Below, piece after piece: positions 1-9,525 of a stretch of 64,000 nt of DNA (the first letter of the stretch is position 1; each line of letters opens with the position of its first letter). The stretch spans positions 50,661 to 114,660 of the forward strand of contig NZ_AKJF01000069.1 of assembly GCF_000282475.1 (NCBI RefSeq), given 5' to 3'. The notes under the pieces are model-generated. The model saw nothing but the letters and a program-made list of their open reading frames with translations. It was not told where the DNA came from and made no database searches. The DNA comes from Pseudomonas sp. GM78 (GTDB taxonomy: Bacteria; Pseudomonadota; Gammaproteobacteria; Pseudomonadales; Pseudomonadaceae). The translations under genes were made by a program, and so were the position numbers.

Positions 1-480
1 GCGTTGTCCCTGCACGCACCGAATGACGCATTGCGTAACCAATTGGTGCCGATCAACAAGAAGTATCCGCTTAAGATGCTCCTCGAGTCGTGCCAGCGCT
101 ACATGTCGTCCCTGGGCGAAAAGCGCGTGCTGACCATCGAGTACACCTTGCTCAAAGACGTCAATGACAAGGTTGAGCACGCTGTGGAAATGATCGAGCT
201 GCTCAAGAACATCCCGTGCAAGATCAACCTGATCCCGTTCAACCCGTTCCCGCATTCCGGGTACGAGCGGCCGAGCAACAACGCCATCCGCCGGTTCCAG
301 GATCAGCTTCATCATGCCGGTTTCAACGTCACCGTCCGCACCACCCGTGGTGAAGACATCGACGCGGCCTGTGGTCAATTGGTAGGGCAGGTGCTGGATC
401 GCACCCGTCGCAGCGAACGTTATATCGCCGTGCGTGAACTGAACGCCGACAACGATATGGCTTCGAACGCTGCGAAGTAA
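1..480 (+). CDS. rlmN: 23S rRNA/tRNA adenine-C2 methyltransferase RlmN, C-terminal part
   Basis: This is the 3' end of a radical-SAM methyltransferase that makes 2-methyladenosine in 23S rRNA (A2503) and in some tRNAs. The frame is open from the first base, so the start and the CX3CX2C iron-sulfur motif lie outside the window. About 159 of the roughly 380 residues of the family are visible. The segment DAACGQL near the C-terminus carries the cysteine that resolves the methyl adduct in characterised RlmN proteins. The identification is further supported by the following genes pilF, rodZ and ispG, the standard Pseudomonas order. The pilF start lies 16 bases after the stop, so the two are probably co-transcribed. 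Confidence 0.95.
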   Translation, partial: ALSLHAPNDALRNQLVPINKKYPLKMLLESCQRYMSSLGEKRVLTIEYTLLKDVNDKVEHAVEMIELLKNIPCKINLIPFNPFPHSGYERPSNNAIRRFQDQLHHAGFNVTVRTTRGEDIDAACGQLVGQVLDRTRRSERYIAVRELNADNDMASNAAK

Positions 481-496
481 TCAAGAGAGGATCTCC

Positions 497-1255
497 ATGT
501 CCCTGCGCTTTGCGCTGCTTTTGCTAATGGCCAGCCTGTGCGCTGGCTGTGTGCTTTCGGGCGACTACAACCCGATGAAGACCAGCAAAGGCCGTGACGA
601 GGCGCGCGAGGCCTACGTGCAACTGGGCATCGGTTATTTGCAACAGGGCATGACCGAGCGCGCAAAAGTGCCGCTGAAGAAGGCGCTGGATCTGGACGCC
701 GCAGACCCGGACGCCAATGCGGCGCTGGGGTTGGTGTTCCAGGCCGAGATGGAGCCGGAGCTGGCTGACCAGCATTTTCGCAAGGCGCTGTCTTCCCGTC
801 CCGCCGATGCGCGAATCCTCAACAACTACGGCAGCTTTCTCTTCGAGCAGAAACGTTACAAGGAAGCCTACGAGCGCTTCGAACAGGCCGCTGCCGATAC
901 CCTGTATCCTGAGCGTTCGCGGGTGTTCGAGAACCTCGGCATGACCGCGTCGATGCTCGGCCAGCGTGAGTTGGCCCAGCAACAACTGGAAAAAGCCCTG
1001 CGTTTGAATCGACAACAGCCTCGGGCATTGTTGGAAATGGCTGAGTTGTCTTACGAAGACAGGCATTATGTGCCCGCGCGTGACTATTACGACCGTTTTA
1101 GCCTGCTTACCGAGCAAAATGCACGTAGTCTATTGCTCGGCATTCGCCTGGCAAAAGTGTTTGATGATCGCGACAAGGCCGCCAGTGCGGGCCTGCAATT
1201 AAAACGACTCTATCCCGGTACACCGGAATATCAGCAATACCTGTCGGAGCAATGA
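497..1255 (+). CDS. pilF: Type IV pilus biogenesis lipoprotein PilF (PilW family), TPR
   Basis: This is an outer-membrane lipoprotein pilotin needed for multimerisation of the PilQ secretin in type IV pili. The 252-residue product starts with a short basic and hydrophobic signal and a lipobox-like CAGC ending at Cys18. It is followed by tandem tetratricopeptide repeats from about residue 35 to 230, recognisable by repeated patterns such as LGIGYLQQG, LGLVFQAE and NYGSFLFEQ. The residue at -3 of the lipobox is Cys rather than the usual Leu, but Leu sits one place earlier. A purine-rich RBS (GAGAGG) precedes the ATG. The stop overlaps the rodZ start (ATGATGA), suggesting translational coupling. 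Confidence 0.93.
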   Translation: MSLRFALLLLMASLCAGCVLSGDYNPMKTSKGRDEAREAYVQLGIGYLQQGMTERAKVPLKKALDLDAADPDANAALGLVFQAEMEPELADQHFRKALSSRPADARILNNYGSFLFEQKRYKEAYERFEQAAADTLYPERSRVFENLGMTASMLGQRELAQQQLEKALRLNRQQPRALLEMAELSYEDRHYVPARDYYDRFSLLTEQNARSLLLGIRLAKVFDDRDKAASAGLQLKRLYPGTPEYQQYLSEQ

Positions 1256-2274
1256 TGAAAGCGGCGCATCCCGAAGTTGTAGCAGCGAATCGCGTTAACC
1301 CCGGTGAGACCTTGCGCCAGGCCCGCGAAAGCAATGGCTGGTCGCTGGCCGAAGTGGCCCTCAAGCTCAACCTTACCGTCAATTCACTGAGCAATCTGGA
1401 AGCCGGTGAGTTCGACAAGCTGCCAGGGCATACCTTCGCCCGCGGCTATATTCGCGCCTATGCCAAATTGTTCGGCATGGACCAGGCCGTCCTGGTCCAG
1501 CAGTTCGACCAATCCACCGGTACCGACTCCAAGGGCAGCAGTGTTCACAGCCTGGGCCGTATCGAAGAGCCAGTGCGCGTGTCCCACACCATTCTGCGCA
1601 TTGTCAGCCTGTTGTTGCTGGTGGCCGTAGTAGGTGGCGGTTTTGTCTGGTGGCAGGACCAGACGTCGCTGCGTACCAAGGACCTGATCAGCCTGACCCC
1701 GGAACACGTGGAAGTCGAAGGCGCCGACGGCACCACCCAGATTCATCCGCTGGACGAGCCGGAAGACCAGGCTGTTGCCGAGGGCCAGGCTGAAACCACA
1801 ACGGCCCTGGCATTGCCGCAGGCCGACACCGCGACCCAGGCACCGACTGAAACGCCAGCGCCGGCACCTGTAGCATCGGCCGTGACCGCTCCGCTCGTTG
1901 CCACACCTGTGACGCCAGCGCCGGCTGCTCCTGCTGTTGCAGCGCCAGTGGTGGCTGTACCGGTTGCTCCAAGTGCTCCAGCGCCAACCGCTGCGGCTCC
2001 AGCACTAGCACCAGCAGCACCTGCGGTAGCTGGCCAGGGCCAGGTCCAACTGCAGTTCACCGCCGACTGCTGGACCCAGGTGACCGACGGAAACGGCAAG
2101 GTGCTGTTGAGCGGTCTGAAGCGTAAAGGCGAAAGCGTTTCCCTCAATGGCAAGCCGCCGTTTTCCGTGCGCCTGGGTTATGCCCGCGGCGCGCAGGTCA
2201 GCTACAACGGTCAGGCGGTCAATGTCGCTCCGTTCACCAGTGGCGAGACTGCTCGCCTGAAGTTGGGTCAATAA
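1252..2274 (+). CDS. rodZ: Cytoskeleton protein RodZ (helix-turn-helix, single-pass membrane)
   Basis: RodZ links the MreB cytoskeleton to the cell-wall elongation machinery. In this 340-residue protein an N-terminal HTH_25 domain (about 15-85, with LRQARESNGWSLAEVA) faces the cytoplasm. One membrane helix follows at about 114-134 (ILRIVSLLLLVAVVGGG). A low-complexity Pro/Ala/Thr/Val linker runs at about 180-260, and a periplasmic beta-rich DUF4115 domain at 265-340 (WTQVTDGNGKVLLSG). The start overlaps the pilF stop by four bases. A second ATG follows immediately (MMKAAH), so the true start could be one codon later. The long Ala/Pro linker is typical of Pseudomonas RodZ and varies in length between strains. 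Confidence 0.93.
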   Translation: MMKAAHPEVVAANRVNPGETLRQARESNGWSLAEVALKLNLTVNSLSNLEAGEFDKLPGHTFARGYIRAYAKLFGMDQAVLVQQFDQSTGTDSKGSSVHSLGRIEEPVRVSHTILRIVSLLLLVAVVGGGFVWWQDQTSLRTKDLISLTPEHVEVEGADGTTQIHPLDEPEDQAVAEGQAETTTALALPQADTATQAPTETPAPAPVASAVTAPLVATPVTPAPAAPAVAAPVVAVPVAPSAPAPTAAAPALAPAAPAVAGQGQVQLQFTADCWTQVTDGNGKVLLSGLKRKGESVSLNGKPPFSVRLGYARGAQVSYNGQAVNVAPFTSGETARLKLGQ

Positions 2275-2277
2275 GTC

Positions 2278-3387
2278 ATGCACGGCGAATCTCCAATCAA
2301 ACGTCGCGAATCGCGCAAGATCTGGGTCGGTAATGTACCTGTTGGCGGCGATGCGCCCATCGCTGTGCAAAGCATGACCAACAGCGACACCAACGACGTC
2401 GCTGCGACTGTTGCGCAAATCAATCGCCTGGAAGCAGCCGGTGTCGATATCGTGCGGGTATCCGTGCCGGATATGGACGCCGCCGAGGCCTTCGGCAAGA
2501 TCAAGCAGCTGGTCAAGGTGCCCTTGGTCGCCGACATTCACTTCGACTACCGCATTGCCTTGCGCGTGGCCGAACTGGGTGTTGACTGCCTGCGGATCAA
2601 CCCGGGCAACATCGGTCGCGAAGACCGTGTGCGCGCGGTGGTCGATGCTGCCCGCGATCGCGGCATTCCGATCCGTATCGGCGTGAACGCCGGCTCCCTG
2701 GAAAAAGACCTGCAGAAAAAATACGGCGAGCCGACCCCGGCTGCGCTGGTCGAATCGGCGTTGCGCCACGTCGAACACCTCGAGCGCCTGAACTTCCAGG
2801 ACTTCAAGGTGAGCGTGAAAGCCTCCGACGTGTTCATGGCCGTCGAAGCCTACCGCTTGCTGGCCAAGGAAATCGTCCAGCCGCTGCACCTGGGGATCAC
2901 CGAAGCCGGTGGTTTGCGTTCAGGCACAGTGAAATCTGCCGTGGGCCTCGGTATGCTGCTCGCCGAAGGGATTGGCGATACCATTCGCATCTCGTTGGCG
3001 GCTGACCCGGTCGAGGAAGTGAAAGTCGGCTACGACATTCTCAAGTCCCTGCATCTGCGTTCCCGTGGCATCAACTTCATCGCCTGCCCGAGCTGCTCGC
3101 GGCAGAACTTCGATGTGGTCAAGACCATGAACGAGCTGGAAGGGCGCCTTGAAGACCTGCTGGTGCCGCTGGATGTCGCGGTCATCGGTTGCGTGGTCAA
3201 CGGGCCGGGCGAAGCCAAGGAAGCCCATATCGGCTTGACCGGCGGCACGCCAAACCTGATTTACATCGACGGCAAGCCGTCGCAGAAACTGACGAATGAC
3301 AATCTGGTGGATGAGCTTGAACGCTTGATCCGCCAGAAAGCGGCCGAGAAGGTCGAGGCTGAAGCAGCGGTTATCGCTCGCGGCTAA
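2278..3387 (+). CDS. ispG: 4-hydroxy-3-methylbut-2-en-1-yl diphosphate synthase IspG (GcpE)
   Basis: IspG is an iron-sulfur enzyme of the MEP isoprenoid pathway that converts MEcPP to HMBPP using reduced flavodoxin or ferredoxin. At 369 residues it matches the usual proteobacterial length. The TIM-barrel part begins with [12 protein letters not shown]. The [4Fe-4S] ligands are visible as Cys270 and Cys273 (ACPSCSRQ), Cys305 and Glu312 (GCVVNGPGE), the same numbering as in E. coli. The start lies three bases after the rodZ stop, so it belongs to the same operon. There is no sign of truncation. Confidence 0.97.
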   Translation: MHGESPIKRRESRKIWVGNVPVGGDAPIAVQSMTNSDTNDVAATVAQINRLEAAGVDIVRVSVPDMDAAEAFGKIKQLVKVPLVADIHFDYRIALRVAELGVDCLRINPGNIGREDRVRAVVDAARDRGIPIRIGVNAGSLEKDLQKKYGEPTPAALVESALRHVEHLERLNFQDFKVSVKASDVFMAVEAYRLLAKEIVQPLHLGITEAGGLRSGTVKSAVGLGMLLAEGIGDTIRISLAADPVEEVKVGYDILKSLHLRSRGINFIACPSCSRQNFDVVKTMNELEGRLEDLLVPLDVAVIGCVVNGPGEAKEAHIGLTGGTPNLIYIDGKPSQKLTNDNLVDELERLIRQKAAEKVEAEAAVIARG

Positions 3388-3423
3388 GCCCGACGACGCG
3401 CCGAACGAATTTAAGGATTTAAT

Positions 3424-4713
3424 GTGAGCAAGTCTCTGCAAGCCATTCGTGGCATGAACGACATCCTGCCCGAACAGACCCCCCTGTGGCGTCATTTCGA
3501 AGGCACCGTTTCGCGCCTGCTGGATAACTACGGTTACAAGCAGATCCGCATGCCGATCGTCGAGTTCACCGAGCTGTTCAAGCGCTCCATCGGTGAAGTG
3601 ACCGACATCGTCGAAAAAGAGATGTACACCTTCGACGACCGTAACGGCGATTCCCTGACCCTGCGCCCTGAAGGGACCGCAGCCTGCGTGCGTGCCGTGC
3701 TCGAACACGGCATCACCGGCGGTGGCCAGGTGCAGAAACTCTGGTACATCGGCCCGATGTTCCGCCACGAACGTCCGCAGAAAGGCCGTTATCGCCAGTT
3801 CCACCAGATCGGCGTCGAAGTGTTCAACCTCGACGGTCCGGACATCGATGCCGAGCTGATCGTGCTGACCTGGCGCCTGTGGGGCGAGCTGGGCATCCGC
3901 GATGCGGTCAAGCTCGAACTCAACAGCCTGGGTACCAGCGAGTCCCGTGGCCGTTATCGTGAAGCGCTGGTCGAGTTCCTGTCCGGTCACCTGGACAAGC
4001 TGGACGAAGACAGCCAGCGCCGCCTGAAGACCAACCCGTTGCGGGTCCTGGACACCAAGAACGCCGACACACAGGCGATTCTGGTCGATGCGCCGAAGAT
4101 GGCCGATTACCTCGACGAAGAATCCCGCGTGCACTTCGAGGGCCTCAAGGCTCGGCTGGACGCCGCCGGCATTCCTTATGTGATCAACCCGAAGCTGGTT
4201 CGCGGGCTGGACTACTACAGCAAGACCGTTTTCGAATGGGTCACCGACAAGCTCGGCGCCCAGGGCACCGTGTGTGCCGGTGGTCGTTACGACGGCCTGG
4301 TCGAGCAGATGGGCGGCAAGCCTACTGCCGGCGTCGGTTTCGCCATGGGCATCGAGCGCCTGGTATTGCTGCTCGAAACCCTGGAGCAGATCCCGGAAGA
4401 AATCTCCCGTCAGGTCGACGTCTACCTCTGCGCCTTTGGTGAAGAAGCCGAGCTGGCTGGCCTGGCCCTGGCCGAGCGCGTGCGCGACCAGTTGCCCAAC
4501 CTGCGCCTGCAAGTGAATGCCGGTGCCGGCAGCTTCAAAAGCCAGTTCAAGAAAGCCGACAAGAGCGGTGCGCTGTACGCACTGATCCTCGGTGACGACG
4601 AGATGGCCCAGCAAGTGGTAGGTTTCAAACCCCTGCGTGGCCAGGGCGAACAACAAAGCATTGCCTGGGATGCGCTTGCTGCACACCTGGCCACCTGCGT
4701 CGTGCAGGGTTGA
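3424..4713 (+). CDS. hisS: Histidyl-tRNA synthetase
   Basis: This is a class II aminoacyl-tRNA synthetase charging tRNA-His. The 429-residue protein carries motif 2-like [14 protein letters not shown], the histidine-specific [15 protein letters not shown] and the motif-3 region [15 protein letters not shown]-terminal anticodon-binding domain follows from about residue 330. The start is GTG at 3424, giving [13 protein letters not shown], the conserved family N-terminus. The ATG two bases upstream is out of frame. The gene sits 36 bases after ispG and continues the operon. Confidence 0.97.
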   Translation: MSKSLQAIRGMNDILPEQTPLWRHFEGTVSRLLDNYGYKQIRMPIVEFTELFKRSIGEVTDIVEKEMYTFDDRNGDSLTLRPEGTAACVRAVLEHGITGGGQVQKLWYIGPMFRHERPQKGRYRQFHQIGVEVFNLDGPDIDAELIVLTWRLWGELGIRDAVKLELNSLGTSESRGRYREALVEFLSGHLDKLDEDSQRRLKTNPLRVLDTKNADTQAILVDAPKMADYLDEESRVHFEGLKARLDAAGIPYVINPKLVRGLDYYSKTVFEWVTDKLGAQGTVCAGGRYDGLVEQMGGKPTAGVGFAMGIERLVLLLETLEQIPEEISRQVDVYLCAFGEEAELAGLALAERVRDQLPNLRLQVNAGAGSFKSQFKKADKSGALYALILGDDEMAQQVVGFKPLRGQGEQQSIAWDALAAHLATCVVQG

Positions 4714-4754
4714 AGCTGTCTTAACAGCCGAATTAGCGATTAAGGAGTATTGGG

Positions 4755-5396
4755 GTGTCGAGTACCGAAGACGAACAGCTGGCGGATTTTAAGGAATGGT
4801 GGTCACGCAACGGCAAGCCCCTGGTCACTGGCGGCCTGTTGGCGCTGGTCATCGTGTTCGGTTGGCAGGCGTTCCAGAAGTATCAGAGCAACCAGTCGCA
4901 AGGCGCCTCGATGCTCTATCAGCAATTGCTCGAAACCACGCTGACGCCTGACGGCAAGCCGGATGCGGCGCGTGTTTCGGACCTGGCCGGCAAGCTCAAC
5001 AGCGAGTTCGGCGGCAGTGCCTATGCGCAGTACGGCAGCCTGTTCGTGGCGAAAGTCGCGGTCGACAGTGGCAAGCTCGATGACGCAGCCACTGAGCTCA
5101 AAGCCATCGTCGCCAAGCCAGCCAACCCGGCACTGGGCGAAATCGCCCGTCAGCGCCTGGCGCAGGTGCTGGCCGCGCAGACCAAGGTCGATGAAGCCCT
5201 GAAGCTGCTGGAAGGCGATGCCGACAAGGCCTTCCTGGCCACTCGCGAAGAACTCAAGGGCGACCTGCTGGTGCAGCTGGGTCGTACCGACGAAGCGCAC
5301 GCGGCGTATCAAAAAGCCAAGGCGGCACTGTCGGATGAAGCGGCGGTCGGTGGCCTGCAAATCAAGCTGGACGACCTGGCCAAAGGGGATGCGTGA
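4755..5396 (+). CDS. yfgM: YfgM-like tetratricopeptide membrane protein (SecYEG ancillary)
   Basis: This is an inner-membrane protein with a periplasmic TPR domain. In E. coli, YfgM interacts with the SecYEG translocon and the chaperone PpiD. The 213-residue product has a short acidic cytoplasmic N-terminus, one membrane helix at about 24-43 (TGGLLALVIVFGWQAFQ) and an alpha-helical repeat region rich in Ala, Leu and Lys. The start is GTG, chosen because a strong AAGGAG box lies eight to nine bases upstream. The next gene, bamB, overlaps or abuts its end, matching the usual yfgM-bamB pair. Confidence 0.9.
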   Translation: MSSTEDEQLADFKEWWSRNGKPLVTGGLLALVIVFGWQAFQKYQSNQSQGASMLYQQLLETTLTPDGKPDAARVSDLAGKLNSEFGGSAYAQYGSLFVAKVAVDSGKLDDAATELKAIVAKPANPALGEIARQRLAQVLAAQTKVDEALKLLEGDADKAFLATREELKGDLLVQLGRTDEAHAAYQKAKAALSDEAAVGGLQIKLDDLAKGDA

Positions 5397-6540
5397 CGTG
5401 ATCCGTTGGAAGCATGCAGCATTGCTGGCCCTGGCCATTTTGGCCGCGGGTTGCAGCAGCAACAGCAAGAAAGAATTGCCACCGGCCGAGTTGACCGACT
5501 TCAAGGAAGAAGTGGTCCTGCAAAAGCAGTGGAGTCGTTCGATCGGTGACGGTCAGGGCGAAACCTACAACATGCTCGTTCCGGCCATCGATGGCGATAC
5601 CATCTATGCCGCCGATGTCACCGGTGTGGTGATGGCGCTGGATCGCAGCAACGGCGACGTCAAATGGAAGAAAGATCTCGAACTGCCTGTTTCCGGCGCC
5701 GTTGGCGTGGGTTACGGTCTGCTGACGATCGGTACGATCAAGGGTGAAATCGTTGCCCTGGACGCCATCAACGGCGAAGAGAAATGGCGCGCTCGCGTGT
5801 CCAGTGAAGTCCTCGCACCACCCGCCAACAATGGCGATGTGGTCGTGGTGCAGACCCAGGACGACCGTTTGATCGGTCTGGATGCCGCCACCGGCAACCA
5901 ACGCTGGTTGTATGACAGCACGCCTGCGGTACTGACCCTGCGCGGCACCAGCGCACCGATCGTGACCAACCGCCTCGCGGTGGCTGGCTTCTCGACCGGT
6001 AAAGTGGTCGCTCTCGACATCTCCAACGGCGTGCCGGTGTGGGAACAGCGTGTAGCGATCCCGCAAGGTCGTTCGGAACTGGAACGCGTTGTCGACATCG
6101 ACGGTGGCTTGCTGCTGTCCGGCGAGACAATTTATGTCGCCAGCTACCAGGGTCGCGTAGCGGCACTGGACCTGCAAAGCGGTCGGCAACTCTGGCAGCG
6201 TGATGCTTCCAGCTACGCCGGTGTCGCCCAGGGTTTCGGCAGCGTCTATGTGAGCCTGTCCTCGGGCACTGTTGAAGGCGTCGACGAGCGTTCCACCACA
6301 GCCTTGTGGAGCAACGATTCGCTGGCTCGCCGTCAACTGTCGGCTCCGGAAGTGTTCTCCAGCTACGTTGCAGTCGGTGACCTGGAAGGTTACCTGCACC
6401 TGTTGAGTCAGGTGGACGGCCGATTCGTCGGCCGTGAGCGCATCGACAGCGACGGCCTGCGTGCGCGTCCGCTGGTGGTGGGTGACACGATTTATGTCTA
6501 TGGCAACAGCGGCAAACTGGAAGCCCTGACCATTAAGTAA
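5389..6540 (+). CDS. bamB: Outer membrane protein assembly factor BamB (lipoprotein, beta-propeller)
   Basis: BamB is a lipoprotein of the BAM complex that inserts beta-barrel proteins into the outer membrane. The product has a signal peptide ending in LAAGC (Cys22 with the start chosen here) and then repeated PQQ-type beta-propeller blades, recognisable by recurring G-x-(I/V)-x-A-L-D-x-x-(N/S/T)-G patterns such as VMALDRSNGDVKW and VALDISNG. Two starts are possible. ATG at 5389 overlaps the yfgM stop and gives MRDVIRWKHAAL. GTG at 5398 gives MIRWKHAAL. Both leave the lipobox intact. An open frame extends further upstream inside yfgM but lacks a signal peptide there and is not credible. Confidence 0.95.
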   Translation: MRDVIRWKHAALLALAILAAGCSSNSKKELPPAELTDFKEEVVLQKQWSRSIGDGQGETYNMLVPAIDGDTIYAADVTGVVMALDRSNGDVKWKKDLELPVSGAVGVGYGLLTIGTIKGEIVALDAINGEEKWRARVSSEVLAPPANNGDVVVVQTQDDRLIGLDAATGNQRWLYDSTPAVLTLRGTSAPIVTNRLAVAGFSTGKVVALDISNGVPVWEQRVAIPQGRSELERVVDIDGGLLLSGETIYVASYQGRVAALDLQSGRQLWQRDASSYAGVAQGFGSVYVSLSSGTVEGVDERSTTALWSNDSLARRQLSAPEVFSSYVAVGDLEGYLHLLSQVDGRFVGRERIDSDGLRARPLVVGDTIYVYGNSGKLEALTIK

Positions 6541-6553
6541 AGGTTTGACTATG

Positions 6554-6650
6554 CTTGGGGTTAATCCCCAAGCGGCCCCGTTCTTCGGGGCTCGCAGCGC
6601 TTACAGGCGCTGCCCCGAGCACCAGCCGCTGCCTCGCAGCGGCTTTTGTA
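6554..6650 (+). terminator. Four consecutive hairpins between bamB and der
   Basis: Four stem-loops follow one another. They are CTTGGGG/CCCCAAG (6554-6572), GCCCC/GGGGC (6575-6591), GCAGCGC/GCGCTGC (6594-6613) and AGCCGCTGC/GCAGCGGCT (6624-6644). The last runs into a short T tract and then TATTTT, so it resembles an intrinsic terminator or attenuator on the plus strand. The others may stabilise the bamB 3' end or control read-through into der. The pairing is seen directly; the function is inferred. Confidence 0.5.
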
Positions 6651-6679
6651 TTTTCTGAAATAACGAAGTGGAGAGCCGC

Positions 6680-8152
6680 ATGGTTCCCGTAATCGCCCTG
6701 GTGGGCCGACCGAACGTCGGCAAGTCCACCTTGTTCAACCGCCTGACCAGGACTCGCGACGCCATCGTCGGCGACTTGTCCGGTCTGACCCGTGATCGCC
6801 AGTACGGTGAGGCCAAGTGGCAAGGGCGTTCCTACATTCTGGTCGACACCGGCGGTATCTCCGGTGACGAGCACGGTATGGACGAAAAAATGGCCGAGCA
6901 GTCGCTGCTGGCCATTGAAGAAGCGGATGTTGTTCTGTTCCTGGTAGATGCCAAGGCCGGTTTCACCGCCGCCGACCAGATGATCGCCGAGCATTTGCGT
7001 AAACGTAACAAGCGTTCCCACGTGGTCGCCAACAAGGTCGACAACATCGACCCGGAAATGGCCCGCGCTGAATTCGCCCCGCTGGGCATGGGCCACGCGA
7101 TCCCGATCGCCGGTGCTCACGGACGTGGCATCACCCAGCTGCTGGAAATTGCCCTGGGCGACTTCCCGAAAGACGAAGACGAGCCGCAAGAAGGCGAAGA
7201 AGAAGAGGACGTCGCTGAAGGCGAGGAAGCCAAGCGCATTCCTGGCCCGAGCGAAAAAGACGGGATCAAGATCGCCATCATCGGTCGCCCGAACGTCGGC
7301 AAGTCGACCCTGGTCAACCGCATGCTCGGTGAAGACCGGGTAATCGTGTATGACCAACCCGGCACCACCCGCGACAGCATCTACATCCCGTTCGAACGTA
7401 ACGAGGAGAAGTACACGCTGATCGACACCGCCGGTGTGCGCAAGCGCGGCAAGATCCACGAAGAAGTCGAAAAGTTCTCCGTGGTCAAAACCCTGCAAGC
7501 GATCAAAGACGCCAACGTGGTGATCTTCGTGATGGACGCCCGCGAAGGCGTGGTGGACCACGACCTCAACCTGCTGGGCTTTGCCATCGAGTCGGGTCGT
7601 GCGCTGGTTATCGCGATCAACAAGTGGGACGGCATGACGCCGAGCGAGCGCGACTTCGTGAAGGTCGAGCTGCAACGTCGACTGTTCTTCGTTGACTACG
7701 CCGACATCCACTTCATCTCGGCCCTGCACGGCACTGGCGTGGGCAACCTCTACGCCTCGGTGCAGAACTCGTTCAAGTCCGCGGTCACCCGCTGGCCGAC
7801 CAACCGTCTGACCCAGATTCTGGAAGACGCGGTTGGCGAGCACGCACCGCCCATGGTCAACAACCGCCGGATCAAGCTGCGTTACGCCCACTTGGGTGGT
7901 GCGAACCCGCCGATCATCGTGATCCACGGTAACCAGATCGAGAAGGTGCCGAAGTCTTACGTTCGTTACCTGGAAAACACTTATCGCCGTGTGCTCAAGC
8001 TGGTCGGTACGCCGATCCGCATCGAGTTCAAGGGCGGTGAGAACCCGTACGAAGGCAACAAGAACTCGCTGACAGACCGCCAGGTCAACAAGAAGCGTCG
8101 CTTGATGTCGCACCACAAGAAAGCCGACAAGAAGCGCCGCGACAAGCGCTGA
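6680..8152 (+). CDS. der: Ribosome-associated GTPase Der (EngA)
   Basis: Der is an essential double-GTPase for 50S subunit maturation. Two Era-like G domains each show a [10 protein letters not shown]-loop (near residues 8-16 and about 200). NKVD and NKWD guanine-specificity motifs are also present. The C-terminal KH-like domain ends in a very basic tail ([20 protein letters not shown]). The linker between the G domains is strongly acidic (about 165-190, many Glu). The start at 6680 ([12 protein letters not shown]) is chosen over an in-frame GTG 12 bases upstream because it gives the conserved N-terminus and has GGAG-type spacing. The product is 490 residues, normal for Pseudomonas. Confidence 0.97.
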   Translation: MVPVIALVGRPNVGKSTLFNRLTRTRDAIVGDLSGLTRDRQYGEAKWQGRSYILVDTGGISGDEHGMDEKMAEQSLLAIEEADVVLFLVDAKAGFTAADQMIAEHLRKRNKRSHVVANKVDNIDPEMARAEFAPLGMGHAIPIAGAHGRGITQLLEIALGDFPKDEDEPQEGEEEEDVAEGEEAKRIPGPSEKDGIKIAIIGRPNVGKSTLVNRMLGEDRVIVYDQPGTTRDSIYIPFERNEEKYTLIDTAGVRKRGKIHEEVEKFSVVKTLQAIKDANVVIFVMDAREGVVDHDLNLLGFAIESGRALVIAINKWDGMTPSERDFVKVELQRRLFFVDYADIHFISALHGTGVGNLYASVQNSFKSAVTRWPTNRLTQILEDAVGEHAPPMVNNRRIKLRYAHLGGANPPIIVIHGNQIEKVPKSYVRYLENTYRRVLKLVGTPIRIEFKGGENPYEGNKNSLTDRQVNKKRRLMSHHKKADKKRRDKR

Positions 8153-8170
8153 TTCAAGGCTTTCCCGGCT

Positions 8171-8263
8171 CCTGTGGGAGCGGGCTTGCCCGCGATGGCA
8201 GCGCTGCGGTGCATCAGGCGCACCGTGTTGTCGTTCATCGCGGGCAAGCCACGCTCCCACAGG
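8171..8263. repeat. REPIN (paired REP) element
   Basis: Two inverted copies of a REP core (GTGGGAGCGGGCTTGCCCG and its complement with one mismatch) flank a spacer of about 35 bases. It lies between der and the aminotransferase gene. Confidence 0.85.
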
Positions 8264-8376
8264 ATCGGGGTTGAACAAAGGGCGCTGCTGGCGCCCTTTT
8301 TCATGCCTGCCGTTTGGGCTATCCTCGGGCTCTCCCGCGCCGCCGTTAGAGCCGGGTGTAGAGCAGGGAGTCCTCG

Positions 8377-9525
8377 ATGATCACCAGTAAGCTGCCAAAT
8401 GTCGGCATCACCATCTTCACGCAGATGTCTCAGCTCGCGGCGCAAACCGGGGCGCTCAACCTGTCCCAGGGTTTTCCCGATTTCGCCGCGCCGCAGGCCC
8501 TGTGCGATGCGGTCGGTCGGCATATTGCCAATGGCCACAACCAATACTCGCCAATGACCGGCCTGCCGGTACTGCGTCAGCAGATCGTGGCGAAAATCGC
8601 CCGCAGCTACGGCGTCACTGTCGATGTGGACAGCGAAGTGACCGTGACGCCTGGTGCGACCGAGGCGATTTTCTGCGCCATTCAGGCCGTTATCCACAGC
8701 GGTGACGAAGTCATCTTGTTCGATCCGGCTTACGACAGTTACGAACCCTCGGTTGAACTGGCCGGTGGCCGTTGTGTTCACGTGCAACTGGGACTGGGCG
8801 ACTTCAGCATCGATTTCCAGAAACTCGCCGAGGCACTGAGCCCGCGTACGCGGATGATCATCCTCAATACCCCGCACAATCCCAGCGGCGCACTGATCAA
8901 CCGTGCCGAGCTGGACCAACTGGCGGCGTTGATCCGCGATCGCGATATCTACGTGATCAGCGATGAGGTCTACGAACACCTGGTCTACGACGGTGTGCCC
9001 CACGTCAGTGTGCTGGCCCATGAAGAGCTGTATCAGCGCGCCTTCGTGGTCAGTTCCTTCGGCAAGACCTACCACGTCACCGGCTGGAAAACCGGCTACG
9101 TGGTCGCGCCGCCGGCCCTGACGTCAGAGCTGCGCAAGGTGCACCAGTATGTGAATTTCTGCGGCGTCACTCCGCTGCAGTATGCGTTGGCCGACTTCAT
9201 GGCCGAACACCCGGAGCACGTGGAAGAGTTGCCGGCGTTCTATCAGGCCAAGCGCGACCTGTTCTGCGATCTGTTGGTGCCCTCGCGCTTCAGTTTCACC
9301 CGGGTAAGCGGTACTTATTTCCAGTTGGTCGATTACTCGCAGATCCGTCCTGACCTCAATGACGTCGAGATGGCGCTGTGGATGACCCGTGAACATGGCG
9401 TTGCGAGCATCCCGATCTCGGTGTTCTACCAGACGCCACCGGTCGGCCAGCGCCTGGTGCGTCTGTGCTTTGCCAAACGTGAGGAGACCCTGCGTGAAGC
9501 AGCGGAAAAACTATGCGTGATCTGA
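8377..9525 (+). CDS. PLP-dependent methionine aminotransferase (YbdL/MtnE-like)
   Basis: This is a fold-type I class I/II aminotransferase of 382 residues, similar to E. coli YbdL, which prefers methionine, histidine and phenylalanine. The PLP lysine is in SSFGKTYHVTGWK (Lys230). Other visible motifs are NTPHNPSG, SDEVYE (the Asp that binds PLP nitrogen) and the C-terminal RLCFAKREETL with the carboxylate-binding Arg. A GGAG box precedes the ATG. The stop codon lies inside the next gene, a nitrilase-family omega-amidase, overlapping by 13 bases. Such amidases remove the keto-acid amide made by glutamine-dependent transaminases, so the pair may work in methionine salvage or glutamine transamination. 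The exact substrate is not shown by the sequence. Confidence 0.88.
   Translation: MITSKLPNVGITIFTQMSQLAAQTGALNLSQGFPDFAAPQALCDAVGRHIANGHNQYSPMTGLPVLRQQIVAKIARSYGVTVDVDSEVTVTPGATEAIFCAIQAVIHSGDEVILFDPAYDSYEPSVELAGGRCVHVQLGLGDFSIDFQKLAEALSPRTRMIILNTPHNPSGALINRAELDQLAALIRDRDIYVISDEVYEHLVYDGVPHVSVLAHEELYQRAFVVSSFGKTYHVTGWKTGYVVAPPALTSELRKVHQYVNFCGVTPLQYALADFMAEHPEHVEELPAFYQAKRDLFCDLLVPSRFSFTRVSGTYFQLVDYSQIRPDLNDVEMALWMTREHGVASIPISVFYQTPPVGQRLVRLCFAKREETLREAAEKLCVI

Noticed and set aside
2920-4686. 588-codon minus-strand frame opposite ispG and hisS
   Set aside because: It spans two certain genes on the opposite strand, and its composition (Gln, His and Val-rich) is typical of antisense shadow frames.
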